Origin: Reyranella sp. | GTDB taxonomy: Bacteria; Pseudomonadota; Alphaproteobacteria; Reyranellales; Reyranellaceae | Length of the DNA stretch: 64,000 nucleotides | Direction of reading: 5' to 3' | NCBI GenBank assembly: GCA_019750135.1 | Contig: JAIEOV010000002.1 | Span: forward strand, 124,001-188,000 | Shown here: one piece after another, positions 51,399 through 60,945 of the stretch | Numbering within the stretch: the stretch's first letter is position 1 | Layout of the letters: the number at the start of each line of letters is the position of its first letter | Notes under the pieces: generated by a model | The model's database searches: none | Seen by the model: only the letters and a program-made list of their open reading frames with translations | Told to the model about the DNA's origin: nothing | Program-made: the position numbers and the translations under genes

Positions 51399-52928
51399 AT
51401 GGACGACGGCAGCATGAAGAATGGCGACCGCAAAGGTCATGTTGCCGACAGCGCCCGAGCCTTTGCCGAGCGCCGAATCGGCCGACGCCAGCTGCTTCAT
51501 CGCCTGGGCCTCGCCGGTATCGGGCTTTCCAGCTTCGCAACCGCGATGCTCGGGGAACACCGGCCTTTTCCGCGCCTCAGTCCGGCATCGGCGCTCGCAA
51601 ACACCCCTGCTTCTGCGGACATGACGAAATGGCTTCAGGATGTCGGGGCGCGCCACAAGGGAACGAAGGTCCGCTTCGTCTCCGAACCCACACCGCCCAC
51701 GATGGTCGCCAAGGAGCTGGCGAAGGAAGAATTCACCGCCCACACCGGCATCGACGTGGAGATCGACGTCGTCCCGCTGGAGGAAGTGCTGCAGAAGGCG
51801 GCCGTCGACGTGAAGACCCAGGCCGGCGCCTATGATCTCTACTATCTGGACCAATCCTGGACGCCGCTCTTCGTCGGCGACACCATCGACCCACGCGACT
51901 ACTACGACCGCAAAAGGGATCTGGCGCTGCCCGGCTTCGACTGGGACGACTTCTCCAAGCCTCTGCTGCGGGGAATTGCAAGCTACCACGACAAGCTGGT
52001 CGGCATACCTTTCGATATCCCGATCTTCATCCTGATGTACCGCAAGGACCTGTTCGACAAGCACCGCCTGAGAGTGCCGACGACCATGGCCGAGTACATG
52101 ACTGTCGTGAAGGTGCTCGACGAGGCTGAACGCGGCAACGGGATCCATGGCACGACCGGCCAGTTGAAAGCCGGCCACTATTCCCTGAACTGCGACTGGA
52201 CCGCCTGGCTGTGGGCGCACGGCGGCTCGGTGTTCGGCAAGGACGGCTTCTTCTCCGGCGGAGACGAGAACGGCATGCGCGGCCTCGCTTACATGCTGGA
52301 GCTCGCCAAGCATATGCCGCCGGCCGCCACCACGTGGACGTGGGACGGTGAGGCGCAATCGATCCGCCAGGGCAATGCAGCGATGGTCATTTCCTGGGGC
52401 GAGTTCTTTCCCGGCTTCGACGCTACGGATTCAAAGGTGGTTGGGCTGATGGAAGCGGCACGGCCGCCGAGCGAAGAACGGCTGCGCTCTCCCGATGAGG
52501 CAGGCTTCCTCGAGGTTCCCCATATCGGCCATCAAGGCGGGTCCTCCATCTGCCTCTCCAAGTATTCCAAGAACCCGGACGCTGCCTGGATCTTCATGCA
52601 GTGGATCTGTTCCAAGGATGTTGCGGCTCGATCTGCCGTTCTCGGCAGCGGCGGCGCTGCCGTGCGCAACTCGACCTACCGGGATCCTCGGGTCCTGGCC
52701 GCCGCAAAGGTCGGGCCGGGCACCACTCGGCACTTCCCCGCCACCGAATGGACCATCAACAACGCCATGGGATCCGAGCCCAAGCTGCCTGCCTGGATCG
52801 AAATATCAAACGACGTCATTCCGGTGGAGCTCGGCAAGCTGCTGTCCGGCGAATACGCAAGTGCGAGCCAGTGCATGGCGACCGTCAAGCAGCGGGTCGA
52901 CAAGGCGGCCGCGCCGTTCCGCAGATAG
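51399..52928 (+). CDS. Tat-exported ABC solute-binding protein (sugar-type family 1)
   Basis: A 509-residue protein. After a cytoplasmic start, AERRIGRRQLLHRLGLAGIGLSSFATAM is a twin-arginine signal. The mature domain (VRFVSEPTPPTMVAKELAKEEFTAHTGIDVEIDVVPLEEVLQKAAVD, GAYDLYYLDQSWTPLF, IPFDIPIFILMYRKDLFDKHRL) is a family 1 sugar-type binding protein. No permease or ATPase is adjacent, so its transporter must be elsewhere. ATG 51399 is preferred: GGGGAG lies 7 bases upstream. Ligand unknown. Confidence 0.87.
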   Translation: MDDGSMKNGDRKGHVADSARAFAERRIGRRQLLHRLGLAGIGLSSFATAMLGEHRPFPRLSPASALANTPASADMTKWLQDVGARHKGTKVRFVSEPTPPTMVAKELAKEEFTAHTGIDVEIDVVPLEEVLQKAAVDVKTQAGAYDLYYLDQSWTPLFVGDTIDPRDYYDRKRDLALPGFDWDDFSKPLLRGIASYHDKLVGIPFDIPIFILMYRKDLFDKHRLRVPTTMAEYMTVVKVLDEAERGNGIHGTTGQLKAGHYSLNCDWTAWLWAHGGSVFGKDGFFSGGDENGMRGLAYMLELAKHMPPAATTWTWDGEAQSIRQGNAAMVISWGEFFPGFDATDSKVVGLMEAARPPSEERLRSPDEAGFLEVPHIGHQGGSSICLSKYSKNPDAAWIFMQWICSKDVAARSAVLGSGGAAVRNSTYRDPRVLAAAKVGPGTTRHFPATEWTINNAMGSEPKLPAWIEISNDVIPVELGKLLSGEYASASQCMATVKQRVDKAAAPFRR

Positions 52929-52951
52929 CGAAGTCGTCCCGAGCCGGCCGA

Positions 52952-54169
52952 CTAACGCAGCCGCGGGCCGGGGTCGAGCCCGAGGAAAGCCCGGCCGCCG
53001 ATCGGATACCATTCGGGAGCGAGCGTCGCCGCCTGGCCGACCACCTGCAGGTCGCGCCACACTTCGGCCAGGCGGCTCTCGGTCTTGAAGGAGGTGCTGC
53101 CGCCGTGCCGGAACATCAGGTCCATCGCCTGGCGGGCACAGTCGCCGGCATGCACCGCGGCGAGCCGGCAGCGGGCGCGCTGCTCGAGCGTGGTCTCGCG
53201 GCCGTCGGCCAGCGTGTTCCATAGCTCGGCGATCATCGTGTTGCGATAGATCCGTCCGGCATTGAGGATCGCATCGGCGCGCCCGATCGCGTCCTGCACC
53301 TGCGGATTGTCGCACAGCCTGCCGGTGCGGCCGCGCGGCGTCTTGTCGGCGGCAAGCTCGACCAGCGCGTTGATGCCGGCGCGCGCCAGCCCGGTGATCA
53401 CCGCGCACTGGTGCGGCCCGACCCAGGCCGGCGCCGGCAGGGCGTAGGTGATGCCCGGCCAATGCCCCCACTGATTGTCGAGCGGCACGCCGGCATGGAG
53501 CATCGTGCGTCGCTCGGGCAGGAAGAAATCCTTCACCGTCCAATCGAAGCTGCCGGTGCCGCGCAGCCCGCTCACCTCCCAGGTGCCGGGAAGGACCTCG
53601 ACCTCGGCGCGCGGGAACAGGCCGCGCCAGAACATGCCGCCGTCGTTGCGGCGGCGCGGCTCGCCGCCATCGAGGATCTGGAAGCTGCCCAGCATCCAGG
53701 CGGCTTCATGGCAGCCGCTACCGAAGGTCCAGCGTCCGCTGACGCGATAGCCGCCCTCGACCGGCACCGCCTGGCCGCCGCCCTGCACCGCGGTGCCGGC
53801 GATCACGGTACGATGGCCCTTGGGATAGATCTCCTGCACACCCTCCTCGGGGAGGCCGAGCGTGACCAGCGAGCCGACGCCGTTGTTGGCGACGTTCCAG
53901 CCGACCGAGCCCGCGCCTTCGGCTAAAAGCTCGACGACGCGGATATAGGTCAGCGGATCGGCCTGAAGTCCGCCGAGCGACCGCGGCAGCAAAAGGCGGT
54001 AGAAGCCCGCCGCGTGCATCTGCGCGACCAGCTCAGGCGACAGCCGTTGCTCGCGCTCGATCTCGTCATGGTAGCGCCGCAACGTCGGCTTGAGCGCGGC
54101 GGCCGCCCGGACCACCGGCTGGGCATCGATGTCGGCCGGCAAGCGGCAGTCTTCGACGATGGTCTGCAT
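52952..54169 (-). CDS. acyl-CoA dehydrogenase-fold flavin monooxygenase (HsaA/HpaB-like)
   Basis: A 405-residue acyl-CoA dehydrogenase-fold protein: LAEGAGSVGWNVANNGVGSL, VSGRWTFGSGCHEAAWMLG and GTGSFDWTVKDFFLPERRT, then HAGDCARQAMDLMFRHGGSTSFKTESRLAEVWRDLQV. Lack of the acyl-CoA catalytic Glu and this C-terminal block point to group D two-component monooxygenases that act on aromatic or sterol-derived phenols. No flavin reductase is adjacent. ATG 54169 is preceded by AGAGGTG. It lies 36 bases after the Rieske oxygenase on the same strand, probably one operon. Confidence 0.83.
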   Translation of the reverse strand: MQTIVEDCRLPADIDAQPVVRAAAALKPTLRRYHDEIEREQRLSPELVAQMHAAGFYRLLLPRSLGGLQADPLTYIRVVELLAEGAGSVGWNVANNGVGSLVTLGLPEEGVQEIYPKGHRTVIAGTAVQGGGQAVPVEGGYRVSGRWTFGSGCHEAAWMLGSFQILDGGEPRRRNDGGMFWRGLFPRAEVEVLPGTWEVSGLRGTGSFDWTVKDFFLPERRTMLHAGVPLDNQWGHWPGITYALPAPAWVGPHQCAVITGLARAGINALVELAADKTPRGRTGRLCDNPQVQDAIGRADAILNAGRIYRNTMIAELWNTLADGRETTLEQRARCRLAAVHAGDCARQAMDLMFRHGGSTSFKTESRLAEVWRDLQVVGQAATLAPEWYPIGGRAFLGLDPGPRLR

Positions 54170-54205
54170 CGGCACCTCTGAAAAGCGTGAGCAGGCCTGA
54201 GGCCC

Positions 54206-55246
54206 CTACTCTGCCGCCAGCGCGCCCTTTTCCTCGGCCAGCAAGCGCTCGATGAAGCGGCGCATGACCACGCGGTTGGTGTCGGACACGATATTGACCA
54301 GGCCCTGCTCGCCGAGCTCGTCGAGCCTCGCCTGCTGCGCCTCGACCATGTCCTTGTCCTCGACAAAGGTCGGCGCGATCTCGCGATAGAGCTGCTCGGT
54401 CGCCTCGGGCTCGTTCTGGCGATAGCCGTTGGCGCAGGACCAGAAATAGAAGCACGAGGTCTCGGTCTCCGGCGTGAGCCCGTGGAAGAGGCGGAACTGG
54501 AAGCCCCCTTCGCGCTTGCCTTCATATGCGCCGGTGCCGACGTCGGCCGCGCCGGTCCATTGCAGGACCGAGCTCGGCGCCACCCATTCGAACTCCTGCC
54601 AGCGATCGACGCGGCCCTTGAAGCCGGCGGCCTTGACGTAGCTCGGCGGCGGCACCGAATCGCGCATCCAGCGCGTGAACTTGATGCCGGTCGCGGTGCG
54701 AATCGTCTGCATCTCGGCATTGACGTGCGCCGCCGGATTGCCGCCCACCGTCTTGGCGTGCAGGTACCCGAGATGCGTCAGGTCCGTCAGATTGTCGACC
54801 ATCAGCATGTAGTTGGCCCTGATCGGATAGCAGTCGTGCTTGTTGGGCCACCGGGCCTTGTCGTCGTGATAGGGGAAATCGACGATCCTGCTCGCGTCGG
54901 CCGCGGCCGCATCGCCCATCCAGATCCACACGAACTGGTTCTTTTCGACCAACGGGTAGCTCCGCACGCGCATGCTGTCGGAGATGTTGGTCTGCCCCGG
55001 CACCGCGACGCAGCGGCCGCTGCCGTCGAAGACCAAGCCGTGATAGCCGCATTGGATGCCGGCCGGCACCAGCTCGCCCTTGGAGAGCGGCGCCGCGCGG
55101 TGGCAGCAGCGATCCACCAACGCCGAGGCTCGCCCCGCCTGATCGCGGAAGAGAACGACCGGCTCGTCGCAAATCCGTCGAGCCAGCGGCTTCTGGCCGA
55201 GCTCATCCGCCCAGGCCGCGATGTACCACGCGTTACGAATGAACAT
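54206..55246 (-). CDS. Rieske 2Fe-2S aromatic oxygenase (vanillate demethylase-like)
   Basis: A 346-residue oxygenase alpha subunit. The Rieske centre is VDRCCHRAAPLSKGELVPAGIQCGYHGLVFD (C-x-H..C-x2-H; 55058-55150) and the mononuclear iron ligands are in VDNLTDLTHLGYLH (His, His) plus a later Asp. The N-terminal FIRNAWYIAAWADELGQ..PLARRICDEPVVLFRD is typical of vanillate/dicamba O-demethylases, which work with a separate ferredoxin reductase. None is encoded nearby. ATG 55246 follows GGGAG. An in-frame extension upstream has no conserved content. Confidence 0.9.
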   Translation of the reverse strand: MFIRNAWYIAAWADELGQKPLARRICDEPVVLFRDQAGRASALVDRCCHRAAPLSKGELVPAGIQCGYHGLVFDGSGRCVAVPGQTNISDSMRVRSYPLVEKNQFVWIWMGDAAAADASRIVDFPYHDDKARWPNKHDCYPIRANYMLMVDNLTDLTHLGYLHAKTVGGNPAAHVNAEMQTIRTATGIKFTRWMRDSVPPPSYVKAAGFKGRVDRWQEFEWVAPSSVLQWTGAADVGTGAYEGKREGGFQFRLFHGLTPETETSCFYFWSCANGYRQNEPEATEQLYREIAPTFVEDKDMVEAQQARLDELGEQGLVNIVSDTNRVVMRRFIERLLAEEKGALAAE

Positions 55247-55520
55247 CGTGAACTCCCTTGGCCAACCAACGGGATGTCGCGACAGGAACACAGTCGGGTC
55301 AGGGTTGGCAACTGGGCGGACGGGCATCGAGTTGGGCATCGTTGCTGCGCCGCACCAAATCCACTCACATCTCAGAGGCAGACTTACCGGTATTTCTGAT
55401 ACAACATGTCTCTGACGATGATCTGGCGCCGCGCGGAGCAATCCACGTCGGCGGCGCGCGGGGGGACTACCTGATTCCGACATCCGTTTTGATGGCGCGT
55501 GTGTTCGCCTTTCAGAGCCC

Positions 55521-57308
55521 ATGAAGCAGGGTACGGCCGCCGACAGTACCCCGCCCAAGACAGGGATGATCCATCACGCCAGCTTTCTATGGCGTTTCGT
55601 CCTTTTTGCCCTGCCCTTCTTTTCGTCGGGGCATAAATGGAGGAACCGGGGCTGGCTGGCCCTGATCGCGAGCCTGACGGTGGCGCAGGTCGCGGTCCAG
55701 GTCGGGCTGAATTCCTGGTCGGCGAAGCTCTACAACGCGATCGAAGGCAAACACCTCGAAGCTTTCCTGGGCCTGATCACCGACTTCGTGCTCCTGCTCC
55801 TGGCCAGCATCCTCGTGTTCTCCATAACGCTTTATGCCAAGCGACGCCTGGAATTCGCCTGGCGGGTCTGGATCACCAAGAACACGTTGGCGGTCTGGAT
55901 GGCGCAAGGAAGGCACTATCAGCTCGGCCTGGTCGCGGGCGAGCACGGCGACAATCCGGACGGACGAATCGCCGAAGACATCCGCGTGACGACCGAGCAG
56001 GCCGTCGAGCTGGGCCAGGCCGCGTTCTACTGCCTCCTGCTCTTTTGCACATTCGTCACCGTGCTGTGGAACCTCTCCGGTGTCATCCACGTGGACATCG
56101 GCGGGACGGTCATTCCCATCCCCGGCTTCATGGTCTTCGTCGCCCTCGTCTATTCGGCGACCGGCACCAGCCTGGCCCTGTGGGCGGGGTTCCCGCTCGT
56201 CGCCGCCTCCAATCTACGGCAGACGGTGGAAGCCAATTTCCGCTTCGGCCTGGCGCGCGCCCGCGAATATTCGGAAAGCATCGCCCTGATCGGCGGCGAT
56301 AGCGACGAGCGGACGCATCTTCAGGAGTTGCTGCGTGGCGTGCGACGCGGTTGGGAGCGCCAGACCTACGGCCTGGTGCGCATCATCGTGTTCACCACGG
56401 CGTACGGCGTGCTGGCCAACCCGTTTCCGCTTCTGGTCGCGGCGCCGCGCTATATCATGGGGCTTATCTCGCTCGGCACGCTGATGCAGATGGCGCAGGC
56501 TTTTTCGCAGGTCACCGCTGCCCTGGCGTTTCCCGTCGACAATCTTTCCGGCCTCTCCTTGTGGCGGGCCTCCGTCGAACGCGTGATGGCGCTGCAGGAT
56601 GCCCTGGACGGGCTCCAGGCGAAACTCGGCGAGAACCGCATCGAGGTGGCGCACGAGGGCAATTGCCTGCAGCTCGCCGGCGTGCGCGTGATGGATCACG
56701 ATGGGACGCCGGTGATGAAGGAGATAACGGCCGAGATCGGCCCCGGCGAACGTGTGGCGATGGAAGGCATCACGCCGGTCTGCCACAAGCTCATTCTCGC
56801 CGTTGCGGGGCTTTGGCCGTGGGGCGCCGGAAAAGTGACGCTGCCGGCGAACTCGAACATCTTCATTGCTACCGACCGGCCCTATCTGCCCGTGGGCGCC
56901 CTGGGCGAAGCCGTTTGCTACCCGATGACAATGAAAGCGTGCGTGCCGGAGGACATCAATTCGGCGCTGCATCGCGTAGGCCTGGGCGATTGGGCCGGGC
57001 ATCTCGACGCGGTGGAGAATTGGGAGACGGTGTTCTCCGTGGCGCAGCAGCAAAGGCTCAGCTTTGCCCGCATGCTGCTTCATCGGCCCGACTGGATCCT
57101 GCTGTCGGAGGCGACGAATGCCCTCGAGGCGCCAGCCCAGCGTGAAATGGCCGAGCTGCTGGTCAAGGAATTTCCGTCGGCGACGATCGTGGCCGTTGGT
57201 CGAGTCGGATTGTTCGACGGATTTTTCCAACGCGCTCTGCGCGTCGAGGCAGAGGCCGCGCCGGGCGACGTGGCCTCCGACAAGACGCGCGTTGCGACAC
57301 CTGGTTGA
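55521..57308 (+). CDS. ABC membrane protein of the SbmA/BacA/YddA type with degenerate ATPase domain
   Basis: A 595-residue fusion. The membrane half (about 25-365) has six spans and the blocks WRVWITKNTLAVWMAQGRHYQL and NPDGRIAEDIRVTTEQAVELGQ, which define the peroxisomal-type YddA/BacA family. The ATPase half (about 390-575) is eroded: Walker A is GITPVCHKLI instead of GxSGSGKST, the signature is FSVAQQQRLSFAR instead of LSGGEQQR, and Walker B reads ILLSEATNAL instead of (F/L)LDEATSAL. ATP hydrolysis is unlikely, so it may work as a proton-driven peptide or lipid carrier like SbmA. Next gene begins 11 bases later. Confidence 0.82.
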   Translation: MKQGTAADSTPPKTGMIHHASFLWRFVLFALPFFSSGHKWRNRGWLALIASLTVAQVAVQVGLNSWSAKLYNAIEGKHLEAFLGLITDFVLLLLASILVFSITLYAKRRLEFAWRVWITKNTLAVWMAQGRHYQLGLVAGEHGDNPDGRIAEDIRVTTEQAVELGQAAFYCLLLFCTFVTVLWNLSGVIHVDIGGTVIPIPGFMVFVALVYSATGTSLALWAGFPLVAASNLRQTVEANFRFGLARAREYSESIALIGGDSDERTHLQELLRGVRRGWERQTYGLVRIIVFTTAYGVLANPFPLLVAAPRYIMGLISLGTLMQMAQAFSQVTAALAFPVDNLSGLSLWRASVERVMALQDALDGLQAKLGENRIEVAHEGNCLQLAGVRVMDHDGTPVMKEITAEIGPGERVAMEGITPVCHKLILAVAGLWPWGAGKVTLPANSNIFIATDRPYLPVGALGEAVCYPMTMKACVPEDINSALHRVGLGDWAGHLDAVENWETVFSVAQQQRLSFARMLLHRPDWILLSEATNALEAPAQREMAELLVKEFPSATIVAVGRVGLFDGFFQRALRVEAEAAPGDVASDKTRVATPG

Positions 57309-57319
57309 GGGAGTGGCCT

Positions 57320-58690
57320 ATGGCATCGACTGGAACTGACGGTAAAGCGGCGCCACAGGCCCCGGCGCCTTCCGCCCTGGCACTGCCTGCCTCGTTCAAA
57401 TGGGGCGTGTCCACCGCGGCCTATCAGATCGAGGGCGCCGTCGCGGAAGACGGCCGCGGACCCAGCATCTGGGACCTGTTCGGCAAACAGGCGGGCCGTA
57501 TCGCCAATGGCGACACCGGCGACGTCGCGTGCGACCATTACCATCGCTACAAGGAAGACGTGGCGCTGATGAAGCGCCTCGGCCTGCAGGTCTACCGGTT
57601 TTCGGTGGCCTGGCCGCGCGTGTTGCCGCAAGGGCGCGGCCAAGCCAACAGCCTCGGTCTCGACTTCTACGATCGTTTGATCGACGAGCTGCTCGGCGCC
57701 GGCATAGAACCCTGGCTGTGCCTCTATCATTGGGATCTGCCGCAAGCGCTGGACGATCTCGGCGGCTGGCAGAATCGCGATATCGCCCTCTGGTTCGCCG
57801 ACTATGCCGCTTTGATCGCGCGCCGCTATGGCGACCGGGTCCGGCACTTCGCCACGTTCAACGAACCGAACGTGTGCACGCTGTTCGGCTACGGCATGGG
57901 CTGGAATGCGCCCGGCATTGCCAACCGGCGGAGTTTCCTGCAGGCGGCGCACCATGTGAATCTCGCGCATGGCGAGGCCGTCCGCACGCTCCGGGGGCTG
58001 GCGCCGGGGTCTCTGCTGGGCGCCATCTACAACCGCCAGCTTTGCGTGCCGATCAGCGCCGCACCCGAGGACGCGGTGGCGACCGGCCTCCTGGACGCCT
58101 GCTGGAACCGGCTCTATGCCGACCCGCAGATCCTCGCCCAATATCCGCCAGAGCTGATCGAAGGCCTGCAGGAGTTCGTCCAGGCGGGCGACATGGCGCG
58201 CATCGCCCAGCCGATCGATTGGTTCGGCCTCAACCATTATTGTCCGATCTATGCGCGCGCCGACCGGGGCGAGCTCGGATTTGCCTGGGCCGATGCACCG
58301 CATGACGTTCCCTTGACCGGCGTGGGCTGGCGCATCGACCCGGAAGCGTTCCGGAATGAATTGGTCACCGCGTACAAGCGCTACAAGCTGCCGATCTACG
58401 TCACGGAGAACGGCTACGGAGCCCACGAGACGCTGGATGAAACGGGCGGCGTGAACGATCCGGGGCGCATCGCCTATCTCGCCGACTATACAAAGGCAGT
58501 GGAGAGGGCAGTTGCCTCCGGCGTCGACGTGCGGGGCTATTATCTCTGGTCGCTCCTGGACAATCTCGAGTGGGGCGCCGGCTATGCCAGCCGCTTTGGA
58601 ATCGTTTACGTCGACTACGCGACGCAGAAGCGTGTGCCCAAGGCGTCCTTCGACTGGTTCGCGCAGTTGATCCGGGCGCAGCAGAAATGA
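57320..58690 (+). CDS. GH1 family beta-glucosidase
   Basis: A 456-residue glycoside hydrolase 1. Acid/base Glu182 is in FATFNEPNV and the nucleophile Glu363 in YVTENGYG; FKWGVSTAAYQIEGA and RFSVAWPRVLPQG are family blocks. No signal peptide: the N-terminal 25 residues are disordered Ala/Pro. It splits beta-glucosides in the cytoplasm. ATG 57320 has GAGGGA 8 bases upstream. Its stop overlaps the GH30 start (ATGA). Confidence 0.92.
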   Translation: MASTGTDGKAAPQAPAPSALALPASFKWGVSTAAYQIEGAVAEDGRGPSIWDLFGKQAGRIANGDTGDVACDHYHRYKEDVALMKRLGLQVYRFSVAWPRVLPQGRGQANSLGLDFYDRLIDELLGAGIEPWLCLYHWDLPQALDDLGGWQNRDIALWFADYAALIARRYGDRVRHFATFNEPNVCTLFGYGMGWNAPGIANRRSFLQAAHHVNLAHGEAVRTLRGLAPGSLLGAIYNRQLCVPISAAPEDAVATGLLDACWNRLYADPQILAQYPPELIEGLQEFVQAGDMARIAQPIDWFGLNHYCPIYARADRGELGFAWADAPHDVPLTGVGWRIDPEAFRNELVTAYKRYKLPIYVTENGYGAHETLDETGGVNDPGRIAYLADYTKAVERAVASGVDVRGYYLWSLLDNLEWGAGYASRFGIVYVDYATQKRVPKASFDWFAQLIRAQQK

Positions 58691-60075
58691 TCGAAGGCTG
58701 GGTCACGCGGAGCGCCGATGCGCTGCTGCAACCCATGCAACCGGTGGCCTTTTCCACGTCCCTGCCGCCGGATGCACTCCCCACGATCGAAGTCGACGGC
58801 AGCCGCACCTTTCAGCCGATCGAAGGCTTCGGCTTTGCGCTGACGGGCGGCAGTGCGTATGTGCTGGCGGGGCTCACGGTGACGGACCGCACGGCCCTGC
58901 TGCAGGAACTGTTCGGCTTGACCGAGAAGTCGGTCGGGCTGAGCTGTCTGCGCCTCAGTATCGGCGCCTCCGATCTCGGCCGCCGGGACTTCAGCTACTG
59001 GAACATGCGCCGCGGAAGATCGCATCTCTCAGGCTTCAATCTCGGCGCCGGCGACCAGGAGGTCATTCCCGTCCTGCAGCAGATATTGGCGATAAATCCG
59101 ACCGTGAAGATCATCGCGTCGCCGTGGTCGGCGCCGGCGTGGATGAAGACCAACGGCAGCTCCATCGCAGGACACTTGAAGCCGGAATACTATTCGGCAT
59201 ATGCCCAATACTTCTTGAAATACGTGGAAGCGATGCGCGGGCATGGCATCCATGTCAGCGCGGTGACGCCGCAGAACGAGCCGCATAATCCGAAGAACGA
59301 GCCGAGCATGGTGATGACCGCCACGGAACAGGCGGAATTCATCAAGGGGTACCTTGGCCCGGCGCTGCGCAAAGGCGCGCCCAATACGGAAATACTCTGC
59401 TGGGACCACAACTGCGACGAACCAGAATATCCGCTCGCAGTGCTGGCCGACGCCGAGGCGCGCGCCTTTATCGCCGGCGTTGCCTGGCACCTGTACAATG
59501 GAGTGCCGGAGGTGATGTCGAAGGTGTGGTCACACTATCCAGACAAGAAAGTGTACTTCACCGAGCAATGGGTGTCCGCACGCGACGATTTCATGGGCGC
59601 CCTGCGCTGGCATACGAAGAACATCGTCATCGGCACCCTGAGGAACTGGAGCCGGACCGCGCTGGAGTGGAATCTCGCGTCCGACCCCGAGTACGCCTTG
59701 CATACCCGCCGCGGCGCCGTGGGAGCGTTGGGCGGCGTGACCATCGGGACCACGGTCAACCGCCGCCTCGGCGGCACGGGAGCCTCCGGCGTTGCCGTCA
59801 GCGCCACGATCAAGCGCAACCCCGGATATTATCTGATGGCGCACTCGGCGAAGTTCATCCGGCCGGGATCGGTGCGCGTCTATTCGAGCGAAGTGGATAC
59901 GCTTCCCAACGTGGCCTGCCTGACGCCCGATTCGCGGATGGTGGCGGTGGTCCTGAACGACTCCGATCGTGAACAGCGCTTCTGCATTCAGCACCAGGGC
60001 GCATCCGCAACGCTGGAGCTGGGAGCGGGCGACGTCGCGACGCTGCGGTGGAACGTGGCGCCCAAGCCTCTTTAG
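58687..60075 (+). CDS. GH30 family glycosidase (glucosylceramidase-like)
   Basis: A 462-residue enzyme. Conserved blocks: FQPIEGFGFALTGGSA, CLRLSIGASDLG, IIASPWSAPAWMKTN, acid/base Glu198 in VTPQNEPHNP, nucleophile Glu293 in VYFTEQWVS, and the beta-domain end SRMVAVVLNDSDREQRF. This fits glucosylceramidase/beta-1,6-glucanase GH30 enzymes. No export signal is present, so intracellular action is expected. It is translationally coupled to the GH1 gene. A decayed MFS gene lies antisense over its 3' end. Confidence 0.9.
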   Translation: MIEGWVTRSADALLQPMQPVAFSTSLPPDALPTIEVDGSRTFQPIEGFGFALTGGSAYVLAGLTVTDRTALLQELFGLTEKSVGLSCLRLSIGASDLGRRDFSYWNMRRGRSHLSGFNLGAGDQEVIPVLQQILAINPTVKIIASPWSAPAWMKTNGSSIAGHLKPEYYSAYAQYFLKYVEAMRGHGIHVSAVTPQNEPHNPKNEPSMVMTATEQAEFIKGYLGPALRKGAPNTEILCWDHNCDEPEYPLAVLADAEARAFIAGVAWHLYNGVPEVMSKVWSHYPDKKVYFTEQWVSARDDFMGALRWHTKNIVIGTLRNWSRTALEWNLASDPEYALHTRRGAVGALGGVTIGTTVNRRLGGTGASGVAVSATIKRNPGYYLMAHSAKFIRPGSVRVYSSEVDTLPNVACLTPDSRMVAVVLNDSDREQRFCIQHQGASATLELGAGDVATLRWNVAPKPL

Positions 60076-60727
60076 GCGAAACGGCTTCATCGGTCAGTCC
60101 ATACCAGGCCAACGGCAGCGCAATGACGCAGAGGGCTGCCATCGACAGGAAGGCGGCGCTTCCAAAGTCTGCATACAAGGTGCCTGAAAGGAATATCAGG
60201 ATGGCCGTCACGAGCGCCGGCGCGAAGGCGTAAAGTGCCTGGGCCGTCGCCCCCAGACCCGCAGGCACCACCGCCCCGAGGACTCTCATGCAGGCAAGGT
60301 GAAGCAGCGCAAAGGTCAGTCCATGCAGCGGCTGCACAAGAGCCAGGAACAACACCGAGCCGGTGAAGCCCATGACAGACCAGCGAACGATGCCGGCAAT
60401 GGCCGCCAGGGCGGCAGCACCGCGAACACCGATCCGGCGTATCAGCCATGGACCGATCACGAAGAAGACGACCACTTCCGCCGCGACTGCCTCTGCCCAC
60501 AACATGCTGATGACGGACGCATCCAGCCCGGCATTGTCCCAGCCGATCACGGCAAAGGCGTCGTACAGGGCGTGACTGCCATAGATGAGGGCGGCAAGGG
60601 CAATTACGATCCGAAACGCCGACACGGTCCCGTGGGACCGACGCCCGTGATGCTCGCGTACAGACGTGGAAGAAAACCGGCCAAATGCGACATCTCGGTC
60701 GAGCAATGATCGATCAGCGCCTGGCAA
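59855..60727 (-). pseudogene. MFS transporter remnant (C-terminal half, PPP/MFS_1-like)
   Basis: Recognisable membrane sequence runs from about 60630 to 60080: FRIVIALAALIYGSHALYDAFAVIGWDNAGLDASVISMLWAEAVAAEVVVFFVIGPW, RWSVMGFTGSVLFLALVQPLHGLTFALLHLACMRVLG, ending LPLAWYGLTDEAV. This matches the last six spans of 3-phenylpropionate-type MFS carriers; the first six are missing and the sequence upstream is not membrane-like. No stop follows the natural end, so the frame runs on antisense to GH30. It is most likely an inactive relic. Confidence 0.7.
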
Positions 60728-60945
60728 ATGGTCCGGTCGAAGCCAGCGGGAAAGAAAAACCCGCTTCTTTGACTTGGATCCAGCTTGGTCTCGTAGGACG
60801 ACGGATCGACGCGCATGAGCCTTGTTCTGCTCTGAGCGGCCCAGGCGCGCTCTTTGGAACGATGCTACCGGGCCGGGGCTGTCACTTCAAATGACATCAC
60901 CTGGTCGAGCTGACGTGAAACAACCAACGGTCGTCGGAGGAAAGA

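Noticed and set aside
60604..60816. 70-codon minus-strand frame before the MFS remnant as its missing N-terminal half
   Set aside because: The sequence (GFFFPAGFDRTICQALIDHCS) is not membrane-like and does not match the first half of an MFS carrier.
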